Assembly (NCBI GenBank): GCA_020205615.1 | Contig: CM035151.1 | Location: 48,853,836-48,917,835 of the forward strand | Reading direction: 5' to 3' | DNA length: 64,000 bases | Source: Panax quinquefolius | Taxonomy: Eukaryota; Streptophyta; Magnoliopsida; Apiales; Araliaceae | Shown: positions 34,090 through 47,556 of the stretch, one piece after another | How positions within the stretch are numbered: the first letter of the stretch is position 1 | Layout: each line of letters begins with the position of its first letter | Made by a program: the position numbers and the translations under genes | Notes under the pieces: generated by a model | Seen by the model: only the letters and a program-made list of their open reading frames with translations | Database searches by the model: none | Told to the model about the DNA's origin: nothing

Positions 34090-34742
34090 TGTAAGACCCC
34101 GAATTTTATGAAATGAAAGTATTCAATTTTCTTATAATTATTATTCTATTTAATAAATGGTTAAATTGATAAAAGGTTAAAGTTAAGGGTGATATTTGAA
34201 AATTTTGCAAAGTAAACAAGTGGATATAAAATATTCGTTGTGTCAGGGAATATTCGTTTGGTCAGAGAATTTTTTTTTTGTCGAAAAATATCCGTACGAC
34301 GACACCATCATTGGTTGACCCCACAACGGAATAACTGTCGGAGTTAGAAAATGATAGAAATATCTTTTTATAAAAATAACGGTGAAAGTTTTACCGTTAA
34401 ACTGTTGAAATACCCGGTAGTAAAAGTACAATAATACGCGTGGTTACATAGTAGCACACGGTATTGATTATTGATGCTTACGTGAGAAGTCACTCAGTTA
34501 TACTCAATTATTGCTACAGTCATTGTTGCATAATATCTCTAATATTATTGATTTAATTATTGTCACAGTATCATTTGCATAATATTTATTATTAGTAAAT
34601 CAATAATTGAGACGAAAAAATTATTCATATTATTATTTGCAATATTGACGATGTCTAGAAAGTTTTGTCGAGGAGAGGTTGGGTCAACTAATTGCGCGCC
34701 AATAGGGAGAAATCCTTATCGGAAAGCCCCCTCTTTCCTGGG
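34090..34742 (+). repeat. Chr-5 LTR, first 0.65 kb
   Basis: TGTAAGACCCCGAATTTT onward matches the start of the Chr-1 LTR (shared ACGCGTGGTTACATAGTAGC block, GAGAAGTCACTCAGTTATAC block). No polypurine tract precedes it, so it is a 5' or solo LTR. It is cut at CTTTCCTGGG by Tat-2. The rest of the LTR is not found on the far side of Tat-2. Confidence 0.8.
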
Positions 34743-35681
34743 TGTAGACACTCGAAATTTTCTTTTTCTGTTACTAACTATGTAGGAGGGAAAAAGTGTC
34801 TTTTTCACACTCCAAAGGTAACCCTGGAGGATCACAACATCAATTCCAACCTCAAAGATAACCCTGAGGATATTCGAGTCAATGAAGAAGACAACCTCGG
34901 AGATAACCACGAGAAAAGATGCACTACTGTTGCGCGAACACCGAAGATAACCCCCGGGAGGGGCAAAATGGTAATTTTGCCAACTCAACTTCACTTCAAA
35001 TCAAATACACTCATTTCAACTCAAATTTCTTCAAAAGAAGTCCCATAAGAACCATATCTTAACTTTGGAGCTCAAACTACACAAAACAGCTCACCGGATT
35101 ACCTGACGGAAACCTAGAAATACTATTTCGGTCATGGACCCATCTTTCTAGAATCAAAAAAAGGAAAAATCATATGTCATTGTGTAGCTCTCAGAAAGAG
35201 CTTTTCAAAATGGTATGGCACGCTTCTATTAGACTCCCGAATTGAAAGTTATGAAAGACCAAGTGAACAACGCGTTGTCTGAGCGTACGTACTTCGACAC
35301 GGCGGGACCCACATTGCTGGGCATCCCGGGCAGCCGCAGGTAGACCTGCGGCACCCCCCTCTATATGTAGAGGGCTTGGGGTGGCCTTATTAGGAAGAAA
35401 AATAGCGACGAAACCCTGTCCAATTTGCTTTGTACACATTATACACTAAGTGCTTTCTTATTTCAAACACTTTTGAGCTTATATTCTATCATATTTTCAC
35501 CGGCGAGAGCCTACTGTTCATCCATTTAAAGTTATTGAAGTCTTCTTTGGAAGTCCACTGTAAGCCTCTTTACAAACTTTAAAGCCTTTTTCTTCATCTC
35601 TGCACACACCATTCTTCATGTTGAGAGTCGTGTTGCGTGTGTGTTTGCCCGAACTTCGGTCTATGATTTTATTTCAGTTTG

Positions 35682-35721
<40 letters not shown>

Positions 35722-36151
35722 ATTTATATACGGACTAACATTATCGAGTTATGCCTCGATTGAGCCTAGACTTCGGTCTGGAGCGTTTATTTACTTTCGT
35801 ATATATATATACTTATATATATGAACTGTGTCGAACTTTGTTCGATGAGCCTGGATTTTACATTCGGAGCGTTTACTGCTTTAATATATATATATATATA
35901 TATATATATGTGTCAACTGTGTGTCAAACTCTGTTCGATGAGCCTGGATTTTACATCCGGCGCGTTTACCGCTTATATATATATATTTATGTTTAGTCCC
36001 GCCTGGAGTTTACTTCGTGGTGGTTGACCGTCTTTACAGCTTTCTTTACTTTTCGTCCCGCCTGGAGTTTACTTCGTGGTGGTTGACTGCTTTTACAACT
36101 TTATTTACATTTCTGATCCCCCATGGAGGTGCTTCGTGGTGGTTGATCATG

Positions 36152-36187
<36 letters not shown>

Positions 36188-36997
36188 GCTTTTATATATA
36201 TACTTGATTATTACTTTATTATCAATTACGGCATCATGTGAGCCTAGGAATCATGCGATTACAGATTCAGTATACTGGATCTAGATTCGGTTCCCGTGAT
36301 AGACATTTTCAGCTGTAAGCAGCTTGTAAATTTATTCACGGTGTTCAGATTTCCTCACATGGTTTTCATATCCACGATGAGTTTGGCACTATGTTGTACA
36401 TTATTTTCTCAAAGATGCTTTGTATCTCAAAAATTAAAAACAATCAAGCCGAACACTTCATAAAAATGGGAGTGTAAAAAGTCTCAATTACTATTGAGCA
36501 CAAGGGTTTGACAAAACCTCTTTTATAAAACATCACCGCCATATCTTGTTTAAAATTGAATTTTTACATAAATTCAAACCCTGTGTATATAGGTGCGAAC
36601 GAGGCCTCGCACTACTTCCAAATAATTGCACATTGATCCATACACACACACACACATTCATATAACAGTTTCTTGAAAAGAGGCAATCACCGTGGTAACA
36701 CGGATGTCGGGGGGTGCCTAACACCTTCCCTCCGAATAATCAAGTCCCCAGACCCTAATGAATCTCGGTTTCACCGATCCGTTTAGCAGTGTCACATCAC
36801 TGGGTTAATGTGCAAACCTTTTCTTGGCTGTGTTGATACAACCATATAAAAAATCAACTGACGACTCTTAACAGTCCATCGTCGACATGATACATGTCAG
36901 ACCATTTTCACTTGTTTTTTCAAACAAATCTCACCTAACATGAGAACACCAAAGAATAAGTAACGGAAATGGACAAATAAAAATCCCGACATCGACA
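34743..36997 (+). repeat. Tat-2 5' LTR (2.26 kb)
   Basis: TGTAGACACTCGAAAT to CCCGACATCGACA. About 1 kb shorter than the Tat-1 LTR: only part of the GTTATC hairpin array is left (34815-34960) and the (TA)n tracts are short (35689-35718, 35883-35909, 36153-36181). The TATA region is altered (TATATGTAG, 35362-35370). Confidence 0.85.
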
Positions 36998-36999
36998 GG

Positions 37000-37017
37000 T
37001 GGCGACTCTGCTAGGGA
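37000..37017 (+). other. Tat-2 primer-binding site
   Basis: TGGCGACTCTGCTAGGGA, two bases after the LTR, one change from the Tat-1 PBS (TAGGG for TGGGG). Confidence 0.75.
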
Positions 37018-37086
37018 CAACAGTAAGAGGACTTAAGCTGCTAATACAAATCTTTTCAAAATTATTATATGCTTGTGTGTGAATGT

Positions 37087-38986
37087 TGAAAGTAATATGC
37101 ACACAAGCCAATCATGTTTGATGATAAAGCATATACTTTGTAACAATCTTATTCATTTATTAATAAAAAGTATTAATTTATTAAAGGCTTTTAATTATCT
37201 ACATGATGCTGTTTTATAATATGTGATAAACCCATAGTTTTAAGCAATGCTTTTAGAATAATGATGATGATCATTCTAATGAGATCTAAATTCTTAGAAA
37301 GCTTAAAACTAAAATAGTTCCCAATCGTTGGATTACTAAATTGGGGATTAGTAAATCCGGATAGATTGGTACATACGTTGTTTGCTTATTGGATGAGGAT
37401 GATTGATCTCATGATCATTTGTGTGGAGACACTAAAGCAAGTATGTAGGTGCTTATTAGAGAATAAGTTCAATTGAACGTGGCTCGCGCTAAGGAATACC
37501 TAATGGAGTTTTACTTGCATCAATAATAGGTATTCTGTAGTGATAGTAGTACAAGTAATCCTTGGACTTGAGATCATTATAGTATCTTGTGTATGATGAG
37601 TTATACTTTGACTTATTCCTTAAGACCCTTAGGGTATATCAAAGGGTATGCTTGGGTATAACAAGTTGTACATGGAGATAATATATGATCAATAAAGAAT
37701 CTACCACTTCTAATAAAAGAAGAGAAATGTCCTATGTGATTCGATAAATGACAACCCAAAGAGTCCTTGGCAATAAGCGAATGAAATTAGAAAGGAGTTT
37801 CTAATTTGCATTATTTGAGTTGTGCATTTAAGGATCGAAATACATATAATTAAATAAAATAAGACTTTGACAAAGAATTCCATGTCTTATATTTAATTGG
37901 GACATCAGATGGTGGAAGGATTGAATTGTCATTTCAGTAACTATTTACTCAAAGGTTCTTTTATGATTAATGTTGAAATCTATATTATCTCGAAAAGTCG
38001 TTGATCGCTAGGGGAGGCTTATCCCTATCAGAGAATAAATATTATTTATTTAAATAAATTAATTGTTTAATTTATTTATTTAAATAAGATTAGAATTGTT
38101 CTAATTGATTTATTCACAACCTAAGTTTAATATGGAGAACCTAAAGGGTCACACCATAAAAGGAAGAATAATTATTTAAGAAGTTAATGGCATAATCGTA
38201 ATAATATTTTATGTATATTTAATTTAATCTATGGTGATAGAATAAATTAAATAGCTTAATATTATTATTTAATATTTAAAAATATTAAATATAAATTAAT
38301 AATAGAGTCTTATTAATATTATTACAATTATTATTATTATTTTAATTTCTAAAAGAGTTTAGGAATTAATTTAATACAAGTACTCTCATTTATTCCTAAT
38401 TGGATTAGGAAGGAAAATTAGTTAAAGGAGTTTAATTAATTATCTCTAATAAGATTAGGGAGCTTAATTAATTAAAAGAATTTAATTAATTAAATAAAAC
38501 CCAATTCCTTAGTTGTTAAGGTGGGTTGCCCACATCTATAAATAAGAAGAGTCTTATTATGGGTGAGGTGGTTGTTGACTTTGACAACATACGTAATAAT
38601 TCCAATTGGTTGGAGAGTACGCCCCCATTTTCTATACAGATAGGAAAAACTAGGGTTTGAGCCAAATACCCATCTTCTTGAATTCTTATTCTTCCTCGGT
38701 GGATCACCTCTGAGGCCAAACACTTGGGTGGCTAACGCCGATCAAAGGAAGGAACCAAACCCGGTGGATTCAAGTTGAACGAAAAGGATTGGAGGTGAAC
38801 TTGTACCGAGGAAGCTTCGGATCTTCAAGGGTATGTTTGTTCTTCATATCTTTTCGCTTAATTAATAATTGTGCATAAAGGGTGATCCGGGTATATGGTT
38901 TGTAAAATTTTTAAACTCTGATTTTTCACGTTTCCGCATTACTTTTATGCAATTTGATTGCGCACATGAATATTACAAACCTAACA
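37087..38986 (+). repeat. Cop-1 5' LTR (1.90 kb)
   Basis: TGAAAGTAATATGCACACAA to CAAACCTAACA. Contains AT-rich palindromic stretches (TTTATTTAAATAAATTAATT region near 38040-38080), and TCTATAAATAAGAAGAG near 38536 as a possible TATA box. Confidence 0.9.
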
Positions 38987-38987
38987 G

Positions 38988-39000
38988 TGGCATCAGAGCC
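38988..39000 (+). other. Cop-1 primer-binding site
   Basis: TGGCATCAGAGCC, one base from the LTR; matches TGGTATCAGAGC of tRNA-Met-primed elements with one change. Confidence 0.75.
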
Positions 39001-39454
39001 AAACCTTTATGCGAATTATTAATTGTTTTAATTTGATATGTATATTGATATGTGTTTAGAATAATTTAATTGGGCATAATTTTATAGTACAAAAAAAAAA
39101 TAAAAAAAAATACGTGATTATTAATTTCGCGAATCACGGTTTTCAAAAACCGTTGGACATGCTTGATGCTCCTGTTACTTCTTGCTTCAAAGATCTGCAG
39201 GTAATAAATAATATTATATATATATATTATTTACGTTAGAGGCAGGAGCATGAAATTTATTATATTATAAATATAATGTAATCAAAGCTGCTATTCGCGA
39301 ATTGTTCCTTTTAAAAAAGAAAAACTCTTACTGCATTCTTGATTTCATTTTGCTATCAATGATTGGCAAGTGATTTTTTTTTGAAAAAGCTTATAGGTTA
39401 TTCATAATAAAAGACATGCACGGAAATATTATATATATATATATAATATATTAC

Positions 39455-39490
<36 letters not shown>

Positions 39491-41456
39491 TTAATTATTA
39501 TATAATTAAAATAAAAGTTTATTTTAATTTTAAAATAAAAGGTTTATTTTAATATTAAAATATAAAGTTTTATTTTAATCTTAATAATTTTATAATTAAA
39601 ATAAAAGTTTATTTTAATTTTAAAATTAGATTTCATGCTAACTAATTAGAGTTGGAATTAGATTCCATGATAACTAATTGGAGTTGAAATTGGATTCTAT
39701 TTTTCCTTAAATAAAGGAGTTTATTTTGATATGAAATTAGATTTCATATTATTCAAAAATAAAAGGTTTATTTGTGAATAATAAAGTGAATCCATGTTTC
39801 CTTAAATAAAGGAGTTTATTTAGATATGAAATTAGATTTCATATTATTCAAATAAAAGGTTTATTTGTGAATAGAAAAAGAATCGATTTTCCTTAAATAA
39901 AGGAGTTTATTTAGATATGAAATAAGATTTCATATTATTCAAAAATAAATGAGTTTATTTGTGAATAGGAAAGATAATCCGTGTTTCCTTTAATAATTTT
40001 TTTTTAAATGGAATTGGATTCCATAATTAATTAAAATAAAGGAGTTTATTTTGATTAAAGATTTTGATTAAAATAAAATCGTTTATTTTATTCAAAATTG
40101 GATAAATTAAAATAAAATAGTTTTATTTTGATTTAAATTTGGATTGAAATAAAGGAGTTTATTTTAATTCAAAATTAGATTTTATACTAACTAAATTTGC
40201 CCATTAAATGATATCAATATATATATATTGAATGTTTATTATTCATAAGATGAATGTTATTTATTGATGCATATGGTGATGTGTTTGATAATAAATGGGA
40301 TTGATTATAGACTATTGACCAATGCGATTGGATTTTATTTTAGTTGGATGCATGAATGTATGGGTTTTATTAAATGGGGTCTGCATTACCTCGCCTTCTC
40401 TAATTTTTCTTAATGTAAATTCTATCTCTCTCTATGTACTTCCCTCGATCACGATCAAGGTTTCTATTTATTTTAAAATAGTTATGTAATAGGAATAGTT
40501 AGAATTAAATTTTGAAAAATTGGAGATCAAGGAGCAAGGAGCGCTTGAAGACCCGTTTGTAATGGAGCCCGGGTTTTAAATGTAATAGTTATATTTAAAT
40601 ATTATTTCTTGCACCCCTGGGTTTGACCTTTTTTAGTTCACTTGGTGGCTCTAGTGATCCAAACTAGAATAAAAGTCCATAATCAATCCGGGTAGAATAT
40701 AGTATTCTATATGTGCATGCTATACTATATATATATATATTATATATTATGCAAACATGCTTCACATGTTTATTAATATGACGCCGTATTTTATATATAT
40801 ATGTGCATGCGCTAAAAAAAAGATGAGACAAATTAATAACAAACCCTCAAATTTTTTTATATTAAGTCCTAAGCGTTCAAAGATATTTGGAATATCGAAC
40901 GTCGCCTTTCTAGCATGATAAAATTAATAGAGTATTAAATATTTAATATGAGTTTGTTGTTGTGTCACCACAAGACAAGTATTAAGTATTTAAGATGTTA
41001 ATTTATCACATTTGATGCTTATAAAGAAAATTGAACAATATTGTTTTGTTGTGTCACCACAAGGATGATATTTTTCTTTTTGAATATATGGAGTGCTAGG
41101 TCGGACTTAACTTGGATAATTTTGATTCTGGATGTGCCACCACTTGATCAAAATAATCTAAGAGGCAAAAAAAAGGAGTTGCATAGTTGATGTAATTGAC
41201 AAAAGTTGTCTACCTATTTATTTATATATAGTTTGTTGTGTCACCACAAGGCTATATACATTTGAAATGGGATCCTTATTCTCACTAGCAAATCTTTAAT
41301 TAGATTTTACCGAACTATATAAGTGAGGGTAATATAGTTTGAAGAAAATAGTGGGAGATACCAATTTAAAACAAGACCTAAATTATTTTGGTAATTAATA
41401 AAAAAAATGTATGTTAAAATGTTGTTAATTACAAATTCATTTATAGAATTTTACAA
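39001..41456 (+). repeat. Cop-1 long leader with repeats
   Basis: 2.4 kb without coding potential. 39415-39490 is TA-rich. 39520-40190 has tandem blocks of about 90 bp (CCTTAAATAAAGGAGTTTAT, GAAATTAGATTTCATATTAT, AAAAGGTTTATTTGTGAATA) in about three good and several weaker copies. 40960-41250 has four copies of a small hairpin, TTGTGTCACCACAAG, spaced about 85-95 bp. Confidence 0.75.
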
Positions 41457-42300
41457 TGTCGAAAGTTACTATCACTGCGAAACATATTTGATGTTAATTA
41501 ACCAGACCGAATTACTTGGATTGGTTAAGGAAATTGAGAATAGTTCTCATGGATGAAAAGCTATCTTATGTCCTTAATACGCCTATCCCTACAATGGTTG
41601 CAGACAATGCCTCTGAGGAAGAGATTGCTACTTTTAGAAAGTGGCAAGATGATGCACGATTAGCTCAATGCATCATGCTCGCATCCATGAAAGTAACGAG
41701 CTTCGACACAAAGATGAAACTATGGATGCTCCTACTATATTCCTGCACATCAAGTAGTTGATGGTGAAGAAAGTAGGACTGATAGATATCAGATATCTAA
41801 GGAGCTCTTCCGATCTAGAATGGCCAATGACACTATAGTACAGACAAAAACTTCATAACATAATCAATTTGATTGATCAATTAGGACAACAGGTTTTGTC
41901 ATGGATGGAGAATTGAGCCAAGATTTGATCTTGCCCTCACTCCCGGACTCCTTTCACAATTGTTGTGAATTTTTCATATGAACAAGCTAGATATCAGCCT
42001 CGCTGATTTGCTTAACATGTTGAAAAATGTTGAGAGTCACTTTCCAACCAAGAAAGACCAAGTCTTACTAGTAGGGGCCAAAGGATCTTCTGAAAAGAAG
42101 AACGATTCAAATAAGGTAAATAGAAAGGCGTAAACAAAGGATAATAAGAGCAAAACTGATACGGATAGCAAAGGAGTTTGCTTCCACTGCAATAAGCCTG
42201 GACAATTTGGAAAGAGCTCATGAGAAGCATCTTGCAGAGGTTAACCAAAGAAGCTTAGTGAAGTTTCGATTACAAATACAAATTTGTTCATGATTTGAAA
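41457..42300 (+). pseudogene. Cop-1 gag
   Basis: Begins at the ATG at 41457 (MSKVTITAKH) and, after a stop, continues in an open stretch at 41516-41761 with NYLDWLRKLRIVLMDEKLSY, VLNTPIPTM, TFRKWQDDARLAQCIMLASM, the typical N-terminal region of plant copia gag. A damaged zinc knuckle lies near 42175-42225 (CFHCNKPGQFGKSS; the His is Gln and the last Cys is lost). Several stops. Confidence 0.8.
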
Positions 42301-44440
42301 TAAATTTTTCTTTAAGTCAAGGTTCTACTTGGGTATTGGATACCGACTTTGGTTATCATAAATATAGATTTATGAAGGGACCAAGCAGAAGTAGAAAGCT
42401 AAACAAATATAAGTAATCCTATGTGCGGGAAATATAACAAAGATTACCATATTAGCCATAGAAACTTATAGTTTAGCAATCCCTACGAGCAAATCTATTA
42501 AGTCAATAAGTTGTTATTGTATTCCAGTTCTTGTTAGAAACATTATTTCCATTTTGTTGTTGGACAATGAAATCTTTGGTATTATATTTAAGAACAATTG
42601 TTGTTCTATTTTTAATAATAATGTTTTGTATAGAACTGGAATATTACTTAATAAATTTTGTATACTTGACTTACGTGAAAAATATATTTTGCAAATTGAA
42701 CAAACTAGTATAAGAAAAGGAGATGATCATTCAAAGAGTTGAATGTGTGTATTTGCTTTGAATACAAGTGTGAATTATTTGAAAGGTTCAAAGAATTCAA
42801 AAGTGAAACAAATTGGCAAAGTATTAGGATTCTTTGATCGGATCAAGGAAGGAATACTTGTGCAATAAGTTTCTAGATCATCTCAAATGGTTTTCTCATA
42901 ATGGACGCCTCTCGATACATAATAATTGATTGATGTATCTGAAAGGAAAAATCATACCTTGTTGAACATGGTACGGTCCAAAATGATTTTACCGATATTC
43001 CAGTATCCTTCTAGGATCATGTCCTAGAAATGGCTGCATATCTACGAAAATGTAATCTCTAAATCCGACCCAAGACTCCATAAAAGTTATGGACAGGGAG
43101 GATTCCTAATCTTAAGTATGTTAAGATAAGGGGTTGTCCAACTTATGTGAAACGGTTTCAAAGGATAAGCTTGGGACAAGATTTGACAAATATAGATTTG
43201 TGAGACATCCTAAAGTAAGTTTAGGGTATATGTTCTATAATCCTACTTAGCAAAAGGTGTTTGTTGCGAAACACGCTGCCTTCTAAGATAAAGATGTTTA
43301 TCATTAAAGGGCTAGTGGGAGGATAATAGATCTTGAAGAGTTCAAGAACCACAAAACACTATAAGTCAAATAAGAGGAACACAGAGATAGACTTCTATTG
43401 TACCACAACCTAATCGTAAATCAAATAGTCTTGAAGATACCTAGGAGGTATGGATTCATCATGGATGATGATGATGAGGTACGCATCATAGAAGATGATG
43501 ATCCAGAGTTACATACGATGAGGTAAGAGTTCTAGTGTGTACAAAAGGGTTAGTGGGAGCGTCTTGAAATTTCTAGTATTATATGTTGATATACTACGGA
43601 TGAGGAATTACATACCAATGCTACAATCAGTAAAGATAAAGTTGTCTAAACATTCCTCCATGAATGATTTGGGAAGAGTATCTTAATTGGGGATATAAAT
43701 CTATATAGATAGATTTAAAAGGATGCCCGACTTAACCCAAGGAACGTATATTCATTTGATGCTAAAGTCGTTTAGCATGGCAAACTCCAAGAGATGTCTC
43801 ATGTCGATGAGCTATGGAGTGTATCTCTCTTAATAGTCCCTATAGACTCCTAAAAAGAGAGGTCGCATGAGTGACAATCATGCATGCAATGAAATATCTG
43901 AGACCGATGTTGATCACCATATTTTGGAGAAGTTCACTATGAGTCGGTGAAAACATCTTAAAGTGCTTAACCCAAGCACTAAGGATGTGATCATATTCAT
44001 GGTGGGTCTAAATTAAAACTAGAGGGCTTAATGCACTCAAGTTTTTCGAATGAGAAAAGATGATGTAAAAAATCCACTTTAAGGTAAAGCGTTATCTTGA
44101 ACAAAGGGTGCGGTGAATTGGAAAGGTTCCAAACAAAGAAAGAGTTCTTTGGTTTAGTGATAAAGACAAAGTATATAGCTATAAATAAAGTCGTAAGTTG
44201 ATTGTTTGGATTAAAAGTTCATTACAGAACTAGGAATAGTTCCTAAGTCTCATCTTGAATCTAAACATGTGTTGTGGCACTTTCATTTAATTATAAGAAT
44301 CATTGAAAGATGGGAAATCACTATAGAGATGGTGGACTCTCAAGAACAACATTACATATCCATTAACTAAAGCTTATCCAACAGCAGGATAATCGTCACT
44401 TAGAGAAGAAGAGTATAAGATACAATGGCGATTGGCTTTA
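42301..44440 (+). pseudogene. Cop-1 pol remnants
   Basis: Copia pol order (protease-integrase-RT-RNase H) can be followed in broken frames: TWVLDTDFGYHKY near 42330 (protease active site, family DTG changed to DTD), integrase end at 43190-43290 (YRFVRHPKVSLGYMFYNPT, KVFVAKHAAF), linker with MDDDDEVRIIEDDDPE near 43460-43510, a few RT fragments, RNase H end at 44020-44240 (KTKYIAINK region) and a C-terminus reading RHLEKKSIRYNGDWL near 44395-44440. Most of RT including the catalytic motif was not recognised. Confidence 0.75.
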
Positions 44441-44455
44441 GTGCAAGTGGGAGAT
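44441..44455 (+). other. Cop-1 polypurine tract
   Basis: GTGCAAGTGGGAGAT directly before the 3' LTR start TGAAAG. Confidence 0.6.
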
Positions 44456-46348
44456 TGAAAGTAATATGCACACAAGCCAATCATGTTTGATGATAAAGCA
44501 TATACTTTGTAACAATCTTATTCATTTATTAATAAAAAGTATTAATTTATTAAAGGCTTTTAATTATCTACATGATCTTTGTTTTATAATATGTGATAAA
44601 CTCATAGTTTTAAGCAATGCTTTTAGAATAATGATGATGATCATTCTAATGAGATCTAAATTCTTAGAAAGCTTAAAACTAAAATAGTTCCCAATCGTTG
44701 GATTACTAAATTGGAGATTAGTAAATCCGGATAGATTGGTACATACGTTGCTTGCTCATTGGATGAGGATGATTGATCTCATGATCATTTGTGTGGAGAC
44801 ACTAAAGCAAGTATGTAGGTGCTTATTAGAGAATAAGTTCACTGAACGTGGCTAGCTAAGGAATACCTAATGGAGTTTTACTTGCCTGTCAATAGGAATT
44901 CCTGTAGTGATAGTAATACAAGTAATCCTTGGGCTTGAGATCATTATAGTATCTTGTGTATGATGAGTTATACTTTGACTTATTCCTTAAGACCCTTAGG
45001 GTATATCAAAGGGTATGCTTGGGTATAACAAGTTGTACATGGAGATAATATATGATCAATAAAGAATCTACCACTTCTAATAAAAGAAGAGAATGTCTTA
45101 TGTGATTCGATAAATGACAACCCAAGAGTCCCTTGGCGAAGGCGAATGAAATTAGAAAGGAGTTTCTAATTTGCATTATTTGGAGTTGTGCATTTAAGGA
45201 TCGAAATACATATAATTAAATAAAATAAGACTTGATGAATTCCATGTCTTATATTTAATTGGGACATTGTATGGTGGAAGGATTGAATTGTCTTTTAAAC
45301 TATTTACTTAAAGGTTCTTTTATGATTAATGTTGAAATCTATATTATCCGGAAAGTCGCTGATCGCTAGGGAGGCTTATCCCTATTGTAGAATAAATATT
45401 ATTTATTTAAATAAATTAATTGTTTAATTTATTTATTTAAATAAGATTAGAATTGTTCTAATTGATTTATTCACAACCTAGGTTTAATATGGAGAACCTA
45501 AAGGGTCACACCATAAAAGGAAGAATAATTATTTAAGAAGTTAATGGCATAATCAGATTAATATGTTATGTATATTTAATTTAATCTATGGTGATAGAAT
45601 AAATTAAATAGCTTAATATTTATTATTTAATATTTTAAAATATTAAATATAAATTAATAAGAGGAGTCTTATTAATATTATTACAATTATTATTATTATT
45701 TTAATTTCTAAAAGAGTTTAGGAATTAATTTAATATAAGTACTCTCATTTATTCCTAATTGGATTAGGAAGGAAAATTAGTTAAAGGAGTTTAATTAATT
45801 ATCTCTAATAAGATTAGGGAGCTTAATTAATTAAAAGAATTTAATTAATTAAATAAAACCCAATTCCTTAATTGTTAAGGTGGGTTGCCCACATCTATAA
45901 ATAAGAGGAGTCTTATTATGGGTGAGGTGGTTGTTGACTTTGACAACATACGTAATAATTTCAATTGGTTGGAGAGTACGCCCCCTTTTTCTATACAGAT
46001 AGGAAAAACTAGGGTTTGAGCCAAATACCCATCTTCTTGAATTCTTATTCTTCCTTGGTGGATCACCTCTAGAGGCCAAACACTTGGGTGGCTAACGTTG
46101 ATCAAAGGAAGGAACCAAACCCGGTGGATTCAAGTTGAACGCGAAAAGGATTGGAGGTGAACTTGTACCTGAGGAAGTTCGGATCTTCAAGGGTATGTTT
46201 GTTCTTCATATCTTTTCGTTTAATTAATAATTGTGCATAAAGGGTGATCCGGGTATATGGTTTGTAAAATTTTTAAACTCTGATTTTCCACGTTTCCGCA
46301 TTACTTTTATGCAATTTGATTGCGCACATGAATATTACAAACCTAACA
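44456..46348 (+). repeat. Cop-1 3' LTR (1.89 kb)
   Basis: Same ends as 37087-38986. Differences are isolated substitutions and 1-4-base indels, many of them near CG or at homopolymers. Confidence 0.9.
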
Positions 46349-46353
46349 AATGT

Positions 46354-46509
46354 TGCATTTACATTTATGATGAATGTGTACGAATGCATATATTTTTCTG
46401 CGCTTAATGACTTACACTATATCTGCTTGTGATATTAATGCTTCGCACATGTCATCATTTTCATAAACGGTGAGACACGTTGTATATGAATGTATGTTGT
46501 GTTGTTCCT
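46354..46509 (+). other. Tat-2 leader, second piece
   Basis: Continues the Tat-1-like leader (TGTTGCATTTACATTTATGA) after Cop-1 and stops at the TTCCT duplication of the solo LTR. The first piece is 37018-37086. Confidence 0.8.
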
Positions 46510-47303
46510 TGTCGACGTCGGGATTTTTAGTTGTCCCTTTCCGTTACTTGTTGTTTGGCGTTCTCATTTTAGGTGAGATTTGTTTGAAAAAACAAGTGAA
46601 AAAGGTTCGACAAGTATAATGTCGACGATGGACTGTTAAGTGTAGCCAGTTGATTTTTTAAATGGTTGTACCAACACAACCAAGAAAAGGTTTGCACATT
46701 GACCCATTGATGTGACATCGCTAAGCGAATTGCCTGCGAAAAAGGATTCATTAGGGTCTGGGACTTGATTATGCGGAGGAAAGGTGTTAGGCACCCCTCG
46801 ACATCCGTGTTACCATGGTGACCGCCCTTTTCAAGAAATCTAATCTAAATGTGTGTGTGTGTGTGTGGGTGTGTGTTGTTATTTAGAAGTAGTCACGAGG
46901 CCTCGTTAGCACCTATATATACACTGAGGTTTGAATTTATGTAAAATTCGGTTTTAGCAAGATATGACAATGATGTTTTATAAAAGAGGTTTTTCAAACC
47001 ACGATGCCCAATAGTAATTGAGACCTTTATACTTCCATTTTATTAAGTGTTCTATTGATTGATTTTATTTCCAAGATCTGAAGCATCTATAAGAAAATAA
47101 TGTACAAAATAATGCCGACTTCCTCGTGGGTATATGAGAGAACCATCTGAGGAAATTCGGACACCACATAATAATTTACAAAGTCGCTTTACAAATTTGA
47201 AATGTCCATCACGGAACCGAATCTAGATCCAATAGGTTGAATCAGTGATCACATGATTCCTAGCGCATACGATAATGCAATTTGTATGAAAAGAAGTAAG
47301 CGG

Positions 47304-47351
<48 letters not shown>

Positions 47352-47404
47352 GAGTAAATGCATAGGATGTAAAATCGAGGCTCATCGAACAGTCCTAAAC
47401 ACAG

Positions 47405-47442
<38 letters not shown>

Positions 47443-47501
47443 CAAATAAACGCTCGCATCAAGTCTAGGCTCAACCGAGGCATAACTTCGATAATGTTAG
47501 T

Positions 47502-47556
<55 letters not shown>

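Larger units (their letters stand above)
37087..46348 (+). mobile_element. Cop-1, Ty1/copia element
   Basis: 9.26-kb element inserted in the Tat-2 leader with perfect AATGT duplications (37082-37086, 46349-46353). LTRs of 1900 and 1893 bp, tRNA-Met-type PBS, a 2.4-kb non-coding leader, gag, degraded pol and a polypurine tract. The two LTRs look very similar by eye, so the insertion is younger than the gypsy copies, yet the coding region is full of stops. Confidence 0.9.
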
